A stretch of DNA of 64,000 nt from Candidatus Eremiobacteraceae bacterium (GTDB lineage Bacteria > Vulcanimicrobiota > Vulcanimicrobiia > Eremiobacterales > Eremiobacteraceae): positions 62,001 through 126,000 of the forward strand of contig DATGJI010000055.1 in the NCBI GenBank assembly GCA_035295225.1, read 5' to 3'. Made by a program: the position numbers and the translations under genes. The notes under the pieces are model-generated. The model did no database searches and was not told the origin of the DNA. It saw only the letters and a program-made list of their open reading frames with translations. Shown piece after piece: positions 36,067-45,131 of this stretch. Within the stretch, counting starts at the first letter, position 1. Each line of letters begins with the position of its first letter.

Positions 36067-36786
36067 ATGAATCGCATCGCAAAGATGTCTGATCTTCATC
36101 GCGCGGCATTAAAAGGCGGTGCCATCGCGCTCGGCCTTGCGCTCGTGGGATGCTCGGGTTTTGGCGGGAAGCAATCGGCGCTGCCGCCGCTTCGACCTCA
36201 CGAGCATACCGAGCAATTGAAGACGCCTGCCAATCCACCGGTGCCCGTCGCGTATGCGACGAGCTTTCCCATGCCTGAAACATTCGATCCGAACGAATAT
36301 CTGCCGGGTATCGCCATGGGGCCCGATCAAGACATGTGGGTCAGCGTTTACAACAGCAATCAAATCGCACGCTACAATTCCAGCGGCCTTGTCTCGGCGT
36401 GGGCCTTCCCGTCGGATCCGCAGTGTCTAAATCCGCCCGCCTGCAGCGCCGGACCGACCGATATGGTGGTCGGCCCCGATGGCAACATGTACGTCTCGAT
36501 GGCGCAACTCAACGCCATCGCGCAGGTGACGCCGCTCGGTCTCATCACGATCTATCCGCTCGATCCGAACGTGTTCCCAATTCTGCCGCAGGGAGAAGGG
36601 CCGCGCGGCATCGCGATCGGCCCAGACGGGAACATCTGGTTTGATCACTCGAATTCGTCGAAGATCGGGCGCATGACCCTGTCGGGCACAGTTTCTTGCG
36701 TTGTGAAATCGACGGGGCCGATGATCGTATTTCGCGGGAAGCAATTGCGTCTGCGTTTACGCGGGGCCGCGGACCTGGGGGCTTGA
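36067..36786 (+). pseudogene. Truncated NHL/Vgb-like beta-propeller lipoprotein
   Basis: From ATG 36067 (AGGTGAG upstream) a signal peptide and lipobox LVGCSG lead into propeller strands: LPGIAMGPDQDMWVSVYNSNQIARY, DMVVGPDGNMYVSMAQLNAIAQV and GIAIGPDGNIWFDHSNSSKIGRM. These match the virginiamycin-B-lyase/NHL type, which has six or seven such units. Only about three are present. After residue about 212 (near 36690) the reading becomes non-propeller sequence (CVVKSTGPMIVFRGK...) in a frame that belongs to a different protein starting at 36696. The gene looks cut by a deletion or insertion junction. Confidence 0.7.
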
Positions 36787-37460
36787 CGCGCGAGATGGCG
36801 AATTACATTCGAGATGTGGCTCGCGATTTAGTTACACATGGCGAGGCATGTTTTGAAGTCGTGTTTTCGCCTTCGAACACAGGAAATCTGTTCAAGTTTC
36901 GAATTAACCGTATAATGCCGCGATCAATTCGGTACTTTTTTGGCCATCCGTGCCAGCTACTCTCTTCGGCCAGCATCCTCCCAGAAGTCCGTCAGCTAAA
37001 TCGAGAGAGAATCTTCTGCATCCAACTACCCGGCATCTCGGCCGGCAGTTGGAGGCAAATGCTGCAACTTCTCGCCGATATTGACAATTCAAGTCTGAAC
37101 AGTAGGCTCATGTTGACACCGGGATTCAATTTTGAGACGCAAAGACAGTTCGTCGAAATTGCTCGGCTGAGGATAACATCACCGATACCTTGGATCCACC
37201 GAATAAGTCTCAAGCCGAAAGTCGTTTCGGACACCTACTACGTTTATAGATGGTTGGGGATGCAACGATTCAGAGCGCGGCTTTTAGCCTCAATAGTGTC
37301 GATGATCAACAGCATGTTATCGGTTGCTGGATCTCGTGTGGGGTTTATCGCAAGAATAGTCGTGGATGGCCTTCCGACGGTCGAAGCCATCGACACAGCA
37401 ATTCAGGGCTTGAGAGCAGGGACAAAGGGAACCGAGATAGCTCGAGAATTCACTCGATAG
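36696..37460 (+). CDS. Hypothetical protein, possibly N-terminally truncated, in AT-richer patch
   Basis: Open from TTG 36696 for 254 residues with no signal or transmembrane segment. The sequence starts inside what looks like a domain (RISREAIASAFTRGRGP..., YIRDVARDLVTHGEACFEVVFSP). I do not recognise a family; a resemblance of the 'YI.D.A.DLV..GEA.FEVV' segment to phage-portal-like proteins is only an impression. The upstream propeller gene fuses directly into it. Base composition from here to 38280 is clearly lower in GC than the rest of the window, so foreign origin is likely. Confidence 0.5.
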   Translation: MRCEIDGADDRISREAIASAFTRGRGPGGLTREMANYIRDVARDLVTHGEACFEVVFSPSNTGNLFKFRINRIMPRSIRYFFGHPCQLLSSASILPEVRQLNRERIFCIQLPGISAGSWRQMLQLLADIDNSSLNSRLMLTPGFNFETQRQFVEIARLRITSPIPWIHRISLKPKVVSDTYYVYRWLGMQRFRARLLASIVSMINSMLSVAGSRVGFIARIVVDGLPTVEAIDTAIQGLRAGTKGTEIAREFTR

Positions 37461-37513
37461 GATGGGCTGGGCCGTAATTAAGATTTATTCGCATGCGACT
37501 TCGATGATGAGCA

Positions 37514-38275
37514 ATGATCGTTAGCAATCGTGTGGTTAATAATCCTCCGAACCTCGACGCGTCAATCTGGCGTTACATGGCTTTGGAAAGGTTTCGCTTC
37601 CTAATCGAACAGTCTAGCCTTTTCTTTTCTCGAGCTGATTGTCTCGGCGATCGGTTCGAGGGGACTTTTCCGCGTCAAAACATCGAAACGAGGCTTTCGC
37701 GATACCACGACCGCATACCTGAGTGGAAAAAAGAGCACCCCGGAGAGGATCCGGAAAAAAAGCTAAGTGATTTCTTTCGATCGTGGAGGCAGTTCGTCTT
37801 TGTTAACTGCTGGCATCTAAATGAGCACGAGTCAGCGGCGCTGTGGCACATTTATGCCGACCAGAACAAGGGAGTCGCGATACGCTCAACGATTGCGCAG
37901 CTTACTTGGGCTCTGGACGGCAATCGTGATACGAGATTCTACGGGAGCCTTGTCAAGTACATCGACTATGATAAGGAGATGATACCGGAAGACGATGGAT
38001 TGTATCCATACATCCATAAGCGCCGATCTTACTTATACGAGAACGAGTTTAGGTTGCTGCATGAAGATCCCAAAGTCGGTCAATGGCCAGACCTCGGCGA
38101 GCAGACGAAAGTTGGTGTCTCGTTTCCTATTTCTCTGGACCGGCTCATAACTAGCGTATACGTGAGCCCGGGGAGCCGAGACGACCAAATAGAGTTGGTA
38201 GAGGCATTGTTAGCGACTCGTTCACTACGTATCAAAGTTGTCCGGTCGGAGCTGGATTCTCCAGCGCTCTTCTAA
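37514..38275 (+). CDS. DUF2971 family protein
   Basis: 253 residues. The N-terminal pattern SIWRYMALERFRFLIEQSSL, then FFSRADCLGDRFEGTF, and the later SAALWHIYADQNKGVAI and FRLLHED segments fit DUF2971 proteins, whose biochemical role is unknown. Such genes are often found in mobile or defence-like islands, and the lower GC here agrees. It stands 53 bases after the truncated-looking gene at 36696. No partner toxin, nuclease or integrase is visible nearby. Confidence 0.7.
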   Translation: MIVSNRVVNNPPNLDASIWRYMALERFRFLIEQSSLFFSRADCLGDRFEGTFPRQNIETRLSRYHDRIPEWKKEHPGEDPEKKLSDFFRSWRQFVFVNCWHLNEHESAALWHIYADQNKGVAIRSTIAQLTWALDGNRDTRFYGSLVKYIDYDKEMIPEDDGLYPYIHKRRSYLYENEFRLLHEDPKVGQWPDLGEQTKVGVSFPISLDRLITSVYVSPGSRDDQIELVEALLATRSLRIKVVRSELDSPALF

Positions 38276-38475
38276 GGCTAAGATCCTCGTTGCCTGTTCT
38301 CGGAGGTGAATCTTAACTGCCCGGGAGGGCGTTTGATTTCTAGGCCGTGTCGTTGCCAACTTCGACAGATGGCAAGTCCGTTTTGCGGCCTGTTCCTTAT
38401 TAACCCGCGGCGAATCCTCGAGTCGCCATGAAGCACTGACGAGCAACGCGTCGTTAATAGCGGCGCGGTGAAGCG
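38276..38475. other. 200-base convergent gap without a gene
   Basis: No convincing coding frame. It marks the right edge of the AT-richer patch. A weak inverted repeat TTGCCA...TGGCAA lies near 38355-38377, too poor to call a terminator. Unlike four other convergent gaps here it carries no family A, B or C palindrome. Confidence 0.4.
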
Positions 38476-39777
38476 TTAGTCGCGGACGGCTGCGAGTGCG
38501 GGGCCGCCGCCGATCGCGCAGACCGCCGCGGAATCCCAGCGGATATTCGTTTTGACGAAGCGGTTGAATTCCGGCGGGCGCACTTTATCGAGCATCGCGA
38601 ATTCCTGCGCCGGCGTCACGAGCGGCTGATCGAAAAGCGCGAGCTCGGCGTAGCGCGCAGCATTTGCAGCGTTCCAGTCTGAACTCAACTCGATCTGCGC
38701 ACCGAGCGCCGCTTTCCCACGTGAGAACTCCTCGCGTGTGAATCCGTCAGCGGTCTCATCCAAGATACGCTTCATCTCACGCACAGCGGCGCTCGCGCGA
38801 CCGCGACCCACGGCGCACAGCGCGCTCATCACGCCGGATTCGCCGTAAAAGTCGAGCGTGGCATATACTTCATACGCCAGCCCCATGCGCTCGCGCAGTC
38901 CGTCCCAGAGGCGGCTTCCATCGCCATCGCCGATCAGCACCTGCGCCAGTTGCGCGCGCAAAACCGCGTCGTAGCCGTGGCGATACGATGGCGTCGTCGT
39001 GGAAACCGAAAACCAGACTTGCGACGTGTCGCTGCGGCGCAATACCTTAGAACGACGTCCCTGCGGAAATGCAGGCGCATCGGCCGAGATCGGATGCCGC
39101 TTTGGCATAACCGCCGCGGCCTCGGGCCGCCAGTCTCCGAAATGCTTGCGCGCGATCCCAATAAGGTCGCGGTGCGACATCGGTCCGGCCAGACTGAGCA
39201 CGGCATTGCGCGGATGGAAGTAGCGGCGATGGAAGCGTCGCACTTGCGCGCGCGAAATCGCGCGCACGCTCGATCGCGTGCCGCCCGTGTCACGGCCCAG
39301 CGGATGCGTGCCCCACAACGTGCGGTCGGCAAGCGCCTCGATACGCTTGCTCGGATCGTCTTCCCAGTCGCGCAGCTCTTCCAGCACGACTTGTCGTTCG
39401 GTCTCGACGTCATCGCCATCGAAGCGCGGACGCTGTGTCACGCTTGCGACAAGAGCGAGCGCGTCGTCCAGCTTGCTCGTCGGCACCGTCCCCGCGATCG
39501 AGATGGTCTCTTTCCCCGTGGTGGGGTCGAATCGATTGCCGCAACGTTGCATCGCCTCCGCGAGTTCGGGGCGCGAGAAGTCGTCCGTCGCCTTGAAGAC
39601 GAGGTGTTCGAGGAAATGTGCGAGCCCGGCCGAGCGCGGCGGATCGTAGACGGATCCCGCACGGACCGCAAATGCGATGCTCATGGTGCGGGCACTGGAC
39701 ATGGGAGTACTGACGATGCGCAATCCATTACGAAGTTGATGCATCGCGGGGATGGAGTCGTTCCGGCGCGGTGACAT
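38476..39777 (-). CDS. M16 family zinc metallopeptidase
   Basis: 433 residues. The zinc motif HFLEHLVFK (HxxEH, about residues 54-58) is near the N-terminus, with the third ligand Glu expected about 75 residues later (VVLEELRDWEDDPS). The C-terminal M16_C domain holds RSDTSQVWFSVSTTTPSY and GDGDGSRLWDGLRERMGLAYEVY. The length of about 430 matches single-chain bacterial processing-peptidase-like enzymes (PqqL/YmxG type). It cleaves peptides. No export signal is visible. Confidence 0.88.
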   Translation of the reverse strand: MSPRRNDSIPAMHQLRNGLRIVSTPMSSARTMSIAFAVRAGSVYDPPRSAGLAHFLEHLVFKATDDFSRPELAEAMQRCGNRFDPTTGKETISIAGTVPTSKLDDALALVASVTQRPRFDGDDVETERQVVLEELRDWEDDPSKRIEALADRTLWGTHPLGRDTGGTRSSVRAISRAQVRRFHRRYFHPRNAVLSLAGPMSHRDLIGIARKHFGDWRPEAAAVMPKRHPISADAPAFPQGRRSKVLRRSDTSQVWFSVSTTTPSYRHGYDAVLRAQLAQVLIGDGDGSRLWDGLRERMGLAYEVYATLDFYGESGVMSALCAVGRGRASAAVREMKRILDETADGFTREEFSRGKAALGAQIELSSDWNAANAARYAELALFDQPLVTPAQEFAMLDKVRPPEFNRFVKTNIRWDSAAVCAIGGGPALAAVRD

Positions 39778-39951
39778 GGACGGGCCTTGTAGCTTTCCGA
39801 GCGTTGATCTCGAGCGGTTTCTGCGGACAGACTATATTCGCCGCGGCCCCTGCAATCGTCGCGTGGCGGAGGGACGAAGAATCAAGGTTCGGCCCAGATT
39901 TTGCGCCGTCTTACACGAGAATTTCAGCCCAATTACCGACCGGTGTGCCGC

Positions 39952-41292
39952 TTAACGGGACATCGCGAGTCCGTGCAACGCAGCACGAGCCCAATCGGCA
40001 TAATACGGATGAAATTGTGGATTTGCGGCGAGGGCGCTCTGCAAGAGCAGCCGCGCCTTGGCTTTGTCGCCGAGACGATAGCTGATCCAACCCGCGTGGA
40101 AGAGCACGCGCGAGTCGCGCGTGCCGACGGCGACCGCTCTTGCGGCATGCGAGCGCGCCTCCGCGAATCGGCCATCCATCGCAAGCGCCCACGCGAGCGT
40201 GTCCTCGGCGTAGAGGTCGTCTCGCGACGCGAGGTCTCGACGCGCGATGCGGACTGCATCGTCGAGCCGGATCCCGTGTTCGCTTTCGAAGACCGCGATC
40301 GCGCGATCGTTGATGCCGTTCGCGTTGCCGATGCGTTGGATCGCGAAGATCAGATCTTGCGTCTCGTCGGCGCCGGCTTTGTCGCCGAGCGCGCGTCGCG
40401 CGTCGACTTCGTAGCCGAGCGTCTCCGGCAACGGCACGAGTTCGGCCGCCTTCTCTGCAGCCTCGAGCGCTTCGTGCCAGCGATGGGTCGCGCAATAGAC
40501 GCGCGCGAGGGTGTTGAGTGCTCTTGCATCGTCGGGGAAGATCGTGAGCGCATCGCGCAAGTCACGCACCGTCATGTCAGCGTCGCCGTTCTCAAAGGCG
40601 AGCTCGCCCGCGCGGAAATGATACCACGCTCGCGCTTCTGCAGGGTTGTCGATCACCGAGTCGATCTGTTGCATGCCGATCGTGAGGTGCGCTTGCGCGC
40701 CTTTCAAGTCTCCGGTGAGCTCGTCGTAGCGGGCGAGCGAAGTCTCCCACGCGGCATCGACATTCGGTCCCTGCGATTTGGCCAGAACCTCGCGAGCCGC
40801 CGTGTATTCACCGAGTTCCATGTCTGCCGAGGCGAGATTCGCCCAACCGTCGTGATTCCACGGCGCCATGCGCGTCACGTCTTCATAATAGGCTTTCGCC
40901 GCGCGGAAGTTGTGCAGCGATAGCGCGACCGACCCGAGTTCGCTCTCCGCGCCGTCGTTGTGACGCGGCTGCAAGACGAGGGAGCGCGACGCGGCGATTC
41001 GCGCTCGCTTCAAATCGCCGACATCGCCACGCTCGCGGAAGCGCATGAGGTATTGGCCCGCGAGCATGCGCGCCATGATCTGATCATCGGGTGTGCGACG
41101 CACCGCTCGCTCGTAAAACGCGACGAGGTTATCGCGGACGAGATAATCGCGCGTGACCGGCGCGGGAGTAAAGTTAGAGACGACCGACGCCGGTGCGGCA
41201 TCGGCGTTCATGCGTGTGACGAACGCGGGCCACGCCGCCAGCGCGATCAGCGCGAAGGCGAGGATGCCCAGGGGGGCCCGCGATCGTCTCAC
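39952..41292 (-). CDS. TPR-repeat protein with N-terminal membrane anchor
   Basis: 446 residues from GTG 41292. One hydrophobic segment (LGILAFALIALAAWPAFV) near the start anchors or exports it. The rest is helical repeats: AESELGSVALSLHNFRAAKAYY, NLASADMELGEYTAAREVLAK, ALNTLARVYCATHRWHEALEAAEKAAEL, AWALAMDGRFAEARSHAARAV, ISYRLGDKAKARLLLQSALA. It probably acts as a scaffold outside the membrane. It directly follows the DUF4331 lipoprotein gene (11-base gap) in a metal-transporter block. Confidence 0.7.
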   Translation of the reverse strand: MRRSRAPLGILAFALIALAAWPAFVTRMNADAAPASVVSNFTPAPVTRDYLVRDNLVAFYERAVRRTPDDQIMARMLAGQYLMRFRERGDVGDLKRARIAASRSLVLQPRHNDGAESELGSVALSLHNFRAAKAYYEDVTRMAPWNHDGWANLASADMELGEYTAAREVLAKSQGPNVDAAWETSLARYDELTGDLKGAQAHLTIGMQQIDSVIDNPAEARAWYHFRAGELAFENGDADMTVRDLRDALTIFPDDARALNTLARVYCATHRWHEALEAAEKAAELVPLPETLGYEVDARRALGDKAGADETQDLIFAIQRIGNANGINDRAIAVFESEHGIRLDDAVRIARRDLASRDDLYAEDTLAWALAMDGRFAEARSHAARAVAVGTRDSRVLFHAGWISYRLGDKAKARLLLQSALAANPQFHPYYADWARAALHGLAMSR

Positions 41293-41303
41293 AGCGGCGC
41301 CGA

Positions 41304-41906
41304 TCAGTACGGCGCGTTGACGTAGGGGAACGTGTTGCTGTAGCTTTGGAACGTCCCTTGGCCGTTCGAAAGGTTGTCGTCGGCGAGACACCACGACTCG
41401 TGGTTGTCTTCGGGGGCGGCGCCGAGCGCCGCGAGCGTGTTCCCGAAGATCGCGCCGAGCGATGTCTTGATCGTATCGTCGTTCAGCCAGCGGCCGCCGA
41501 ACGTATTACCGGTGGCGCCGCCCGTCTGGATTCCGAGATACGCGCCATACTGCCCGGCAGGCTGTCCGCCGGCGGGAAGATTGACGCTCATGTCGGCCTG
41601 GAGTTCGAACGGGAAGAGAACGGAGATGATCGCGTTGGACGTCGCTTGGCTGCGGCCGGCCACCGTGGTCATGAACGTGTTCACTTCGCCTTGGAGCAGG
41701 CTGTCGTTCGCCGGTGTGGTGCGGTTGGTCGCGTCGTGATCCGTAAAATTCTCGAACGCTTCCTTGACCGCGGGCTCCGAGAGCCGTTCGATCTGCTTGT
41801 ACGTCTTGACGGTTTGCGGCCCGGGTGTCGTGGACGCGTGGCTGCAGCCGGCGAGCGCGACGAGCACGGCCGTCAGCGCGACCGTTTGTGAGAGCGAAAT
41901 GCGCAT
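41304..41906 (-). CDS. Lipoprotein with DUF4331-type C-terminal segment
   Basis: 200 residues from ATG 41906. Signal peptide with lipobox ALAGCSH. The C-terminal third reads GGRWLNDDTIKTSLGAIFGN and ends TFPYVNAPY. This matches the way DUF4331 proteins usually end (G-R-x-L-x-D-D-V-I-D ... F-P-Y). The gene just upstream (41924) encodes a DUF4331 protein that lacks this ending. The longer open frame starting at 42227 lies over that upstream gene and is spurious. Function unknown; located outside the membrane. Confidence 0.65.
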   Translation of the reverse strand: MRISLSQTVALTAVLVALAGCSHASTTPGPQTVKTYKQIERLSEPAVKEAFENFTDHDATNRTTPANDSLLQGEVNTFMTTVAGRSQATSNAIISVLFPFELQADMSVNLPAGGQPAGQYGAYLGIQTGGATGNTFGGRWLNDDTIKTSLGAIFGNTLAALGAAPEDNHESWCLADDNLSNGQGTFQSYSNTFPYVNAPY

Positions 41907-41923
41907 GATGTTTCGTGTCCTTC

Positions 41924-42706
41924 CTATTGACCGGAGACCGTGCTGGTGGTGGCCCATACGCCGATCTTGCCGGTCCCCAGCATCGACTTCGGAACTTCTG
42001 CGATGATGGCGAGGACGTTGAAACCGTTGGCGGATAGGATGTCTTGCGAGGCCGACGTGTCGCACGACGTGCCGTGCAGCGTGTTGTAGGCGGACGTGAA
42101 TCCGCGGAAACCAAGCGCTGGGTCCGGCGGCGGCGGGTTGGGCTGGTTCTGGTAATTGCGGTCGGGCAAGATCTGGAAGAAACGCGCTAAGTCGAAGAAG
42201 AAATTGTCCTTCTCCGGTCCCGCCCATACGCGGATGCCATTCGGCAGCGCGCCCGCGACCGTGTTATAGGTGACCGATCCGACCTTCGCCACGAATCTGG
42301 AGTTGGTTCCCGTGACGAGCGGAGCGGATGGACCGTAGACGTTGATCTGCTGCGACGCGCCCGTGCCCGTCGCTTGGAATTGCAGTACGAGGTTTTCGTT
42401 GCCGGTGAGCGGCGAGTTGTTCTCGACCTTGAACTGATACATGACGGCCGGATCGAAGAACGTGGACGGACCCATTCCTGTCGGGATGAGCGGGTGAACA
42501 TTCATCTGCAAAACGACGTTCGCCGCGTTGTCCGGCGCCTGATACACGAAAACGTCCGTGATGTCCGCGCCCGGCCGCGCGACGGTGGTCGGCGAGTCCT
42601 GATGGTCCGATGCCTGCGCGGCGTGGCCCGCATAGATGAAGGCCGCGGCGGCAAGCGCCGCGATCGCCGTTAGACCGCCGGCGGACCTTATGATACGAGA
42701 GTTCAT
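41924..42706 (-). CDS. Exported DUF4331 family protein
   Basis: 260 residues from ATG 42706. A signal peptide (GGLTAIAALAAAAFIYAGHAAQA) precedes the DUF4331 opening SDHQDSPTTVARPGADITDVFVYQAPDN, where SDHxDSP is the hallmark. Later segments KVENNSPLTGNENLVLQFQATG and ARFFQILPDRN also fit. Biochemical function is unknown. It is followed after 17 bases by a lipoprotein that carries the missing DUF4331-like C-terminus. The extra N-terminal codons in the open frame (to 42988) read into intergenic DNA. Confidence 0.8.
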   Translation of the reverse strand: MNSRIIRSAGGLTAIAALAAAAFIYAGHAAQASDHQDSPTTVARPGADITDVFVYQAPDNAANVVLQMNVHPLIPTGMGPSTFFDPAVMYQFKVENNSPLTGNENLVLQFQATGTGASQQINVYGPSAPLVTGTNSRFVAKVGSVTYNTVAGALPNGIRVWAGPEKDNFFFDLARFFQILPDRNYQNQPNPPPPDPALGFRGFTSAYNTLHGTSCDTSASQDILSANGFNVLAIIAEVPKSMLGTGKIGVWATTSTVSGQ

Positions 42707-42798
42707 TCCTTTATTCGCACCTCCGGATGAAGCTGACGGCCGGGTTCCAACGGACGCCTCTTCGGTAGTTCGTGGCCGGCCGCGCCCGCCACTGAGGT

Positions 42799-43614
42799 TC
42801 ACGCCACGAGTTCCGCGGCGTCCGCTTTCTTCTCGAGACTGAGAAGCGTGAAAGCGAACACCGCGAGCAACGAGGTGACGAGAACACCACTTACGGCAAG
42901 ATCCGGCACGGGCGATTGCCAGCCGAGGACCTGTGCCAATTCGTATGCGCCCACACAGATCGCCAATCCGGTCACCGCGATGATCCACGTGCGCGTCGCG
43001 CGCACGAGCTCGAGCGGATGACGGCTGTACAATTTGTGGACGAGCAGGCTGTCGAGCGTGTCGGTGACGGCCATGCCCATCGAGAACATCAGACCGATGA
43101 TGACCGCGCCGATCACGCCGCTTCCGGTGGTGAACGCGAGCGCATATGCCGCGACCTGACTTGAGGTGTCGAAGCCCAGCCCGAAGAGCAGTCCGACCAG
43201 CATCGCGGCGAGCGGGCCGGTCGCTGCGCGAAGGCGCGGCGGCAGCAGCGCGAGTTTGAGGCTGATCGATCCGCTCGTTTCGGCCGAGCGCAACTGTTTG
43301 ATGTTGAATGCGGCGATCGCGAAGAGCGTCACGATGCTGACCCAGGTGCCGACCGTCTCGATCAGCGCGCCGTGCAGCGCGAGATGGCTGCCGAGAAGTC
43401 CGGCTAGCGCGGCGATCGACAAGACCATGACCGAGTGGCCGCCGGCGAAGAGCGCGCCGAAAAATCGGCTGACCTTTTGACCGGCTGACAGGCCATTGCG
43501 CGTCAAATTGTCGATCGCTGCGAGATGATCGGGGTCGGCGCCATGCCGCAATCCGAGCGCGAAGACGGTGAAGACCGTAGCACCGATGCTGAGGGGCGCT
43601 GCTGGACCGATCAT
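42799..43614 (-). CDS. NiCoT-type nickel/cobalt permease
   Basis: 271 residues from ATG 43614. The second segment carries RHGADPDHLAAIDNLTR, the HX4DH metal signature of NiCoT transporters, and LLFGLGFDTSSQVAAYAL matches the later LGFDTxTE motif (Thr-Glu changed to Ser-Gln-Val here). About seven membrane helices are present. Members take up or export Ni2+ or Co2+; direction is not certain. The ATG overlaps the stop of the NicO-like gene by four bases (43611-43614), so the two are co-translated. Confidence 0.82.
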   Translation of the reverse strand: MIGPAAPLSIGATVFTVFALGLRHGADPDHLAAIDNLTRNGLSAGQKVSRFFGALFAGGHSVMVLSIAALAGLLGSHLALHGALIETVGTWVSIVTLFAIAAFNIKQLRSAETSGSISLKLALLPPRLRAATGPLAAMLVGLLFGLGFDTSSQVAAYALAFTTGSGVIGAVIIGLMFSMGMAVTDTLDSLLVHKLYSRHPLELVRATRTWIIAVTGLAICVGAYELAQVLGWQSPVPDLAVSGVLVTSLLAVFAFTLLSLEKKADAAELVA

Positions 43615-45131
43615 GCGTGACTTCCTTCGTGCCGGTGCGTATGGCCGTGGCTTGCGTGCATCGCGTAGCCCGCGATCGCGCTCAATGTCAAGGCGATAAC
43701 GGCCCAGGATTGCACTCGGATGATGCCGCCCGCGATTCCTTGACCCAACATGATCGCGCCGATGACGGAGATGACGCACGCCGACACCACTGGTCCGTGC
43801 GCCATGAATCGCTCTGCCGCGCGGCTGCGCGCGATCCACGCCGTGCCGCGGACGAGCGCGAGACCTAAGCCGGTCAATACCGCGGCAAGCCCCATGCCGA
43901 ATGCGACGATGATAACGATGCCGTAGGCGACTTGATGCAACGCGAGCGCCGCGAGCATCACGACGAGCGCTGCCGGACACGGCGCGATGTTGCCGCTCAT
44001 CGCGACCAAGACGACGTTGCCGAACGAGAGCGGTGCGTCGCCGGGAATCGCATGCGAATGGCCGTGTGCCGCGCCGCCGTCATGCGCGTGGTCGTGATCG
44101 CCATGATGGGTATGGCCGTCTGCGGCGCGATGACGCGATCGCACATAGCGCGCGAGCGCGCCGCCGCCGAGGCAGACGACCAAAAGTCCTGACGCGGCGG
44201 TGAGCCAGGGATAGATGTTCTCCGGCACGATCCAGCGAGCCGCGAGGAGCAAGGCAAGGCCGAGCGCGATGACTCCGGCCGTATGCGCGATCGTCAACGC
44301 CGCGGCGAGCGTCACGGCTTGCTTCGGCGTCGCGCGCGCTCCCACGAGCGAGACCGCCAGCAGCGTCTTGCCGTGGCCGGGTTCGAGTGCATGCAACGCG
44401 CCGAGGCCGATCGCGGCGAGCAGCGTCAGCGCGATGACGACCGCGCTGCTCGGACCGCGCGCCAGCATGTCCGCCAAGACGTTGGACCGGATCTGCGATG
44501 GAGCGCCTTGCGACGTCGCGCTTGCGCGATCAGCCGAACCCTGCGATAATGTCCAGCGCCCGCCAGATGCGCGCGTCAGCGATGCGGTCGTCACATCTCG
44601 CGGTGATGCGAGCAGCGCGGTCGGATAGTGGGTGAGTTCTGCGGTCGGCTCCGTCGCCGGGTAGACGACGACATCTTTCCAGCCGATGCGATCCGGATAC
44701 GTCTGGTCCGCGATCGTCGTGTCCGAGCTCGGCGGCAGCACGGAGAAGTTGGCGGCGTAGTAGAGCGTCGGCAACCCGCCTGCTCCGGGCCGCGTGCGCA
44801 CCGCGGGATAGCCGATCGGCTCGACGGCGATGCGGCGTCCTCCGCTCTCCACATCCAGACCGTCGATGACCAGCTGCGTCTCGTCATGGGCCCATGCGCG
44901 CAGCCCCGCTTGATCGAGCGACGCGCTCGCGCTGCGCGCGCGCATCACAGAAAACGTCGGTATCTCCGCCATGTCCAAGACGTACCGGATATCCAGGTGA
45001 TTTCCGGATTGGCGCACTTTCACGAGGTGATTGATCGTGAAATTGCCGAGCGGATGCGCAAGAGCGGGGCTGCACCACATCGCGATGGCAATCGCGATCG
45101 ATGCGCAGAAACCGCGGCGAACGAATCCCAT
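43611..45131 (-). CDS. NicO-family metal transporter with periplasmic domain and His-rich loop
   Basis: 506 residues. Signal peptide, then HPLGNFTINHLVKV and a periplasmic domain to about residue 240, as in the larger actinobacterial-type NicO proteins. The membrane domain starts at ALHALEPGHGKTLLAVSLVGAR, the NicO signature, and holds a cytoplasmic-looking His-rich loop with many HxH steps (HTHHGDHDHAHDGGAAHGHSH, about residues 340-362) and a His-rich tail (HASHGHTHRHEGSHA). The His clusters should bind metal ions. It is the first gene of the block and is divergent from an ECF sigma gene. Confidence 0.82.
   Translation of the reverse strand: MGFVRRGFCASIAIAIAMWCSPALAHPLGNFTINHLVKVRQSGNHLDIRYVLDMAEIPTFSVMRARSASASLDQAGLRAWAHDETQLVIDGLDVESGGRRIAVEPIGYPAVRTRPGAGGLPTLYYAANFSVLPPSSDTTIADQTYPDRIGWKDVVVYPATEPTAELTHYPTALLASPRDVTTASLTRASGGRWTLSQGSADRASATSQGAPSQIRSNVLADMLARGPSSAVVIALTLLAAIGLGALHALEPGHGKTLLAVSLVGARATPKQAVTLAAALTIAHTAGVIALGLALLLAARWIVPENIYPWLTAASGLLVVCLGGGALARYVRSRHRAADGHTHHGDHDHAHDGGAAHGHSHAIPGDAPLSFGNVVLVAMSGNIAPCPAALVVMLAALALHQVAYGIVIIVAFGMGLAAVLTGLGLALVRGTAWIARSRAAERFMAHGPVVSACVISVIGAIMLGQGIAGGIIRVQSWAVIALTLSAIAGYAMHASHGHTHRHEGSHA

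Noticed and set aside
35871-36092. Small plus-strand frame between the two lipoprotein genes
   Set aside because: Polar, without a ribosome site or motif, and overlapping the next gene start; could be real but not supported.
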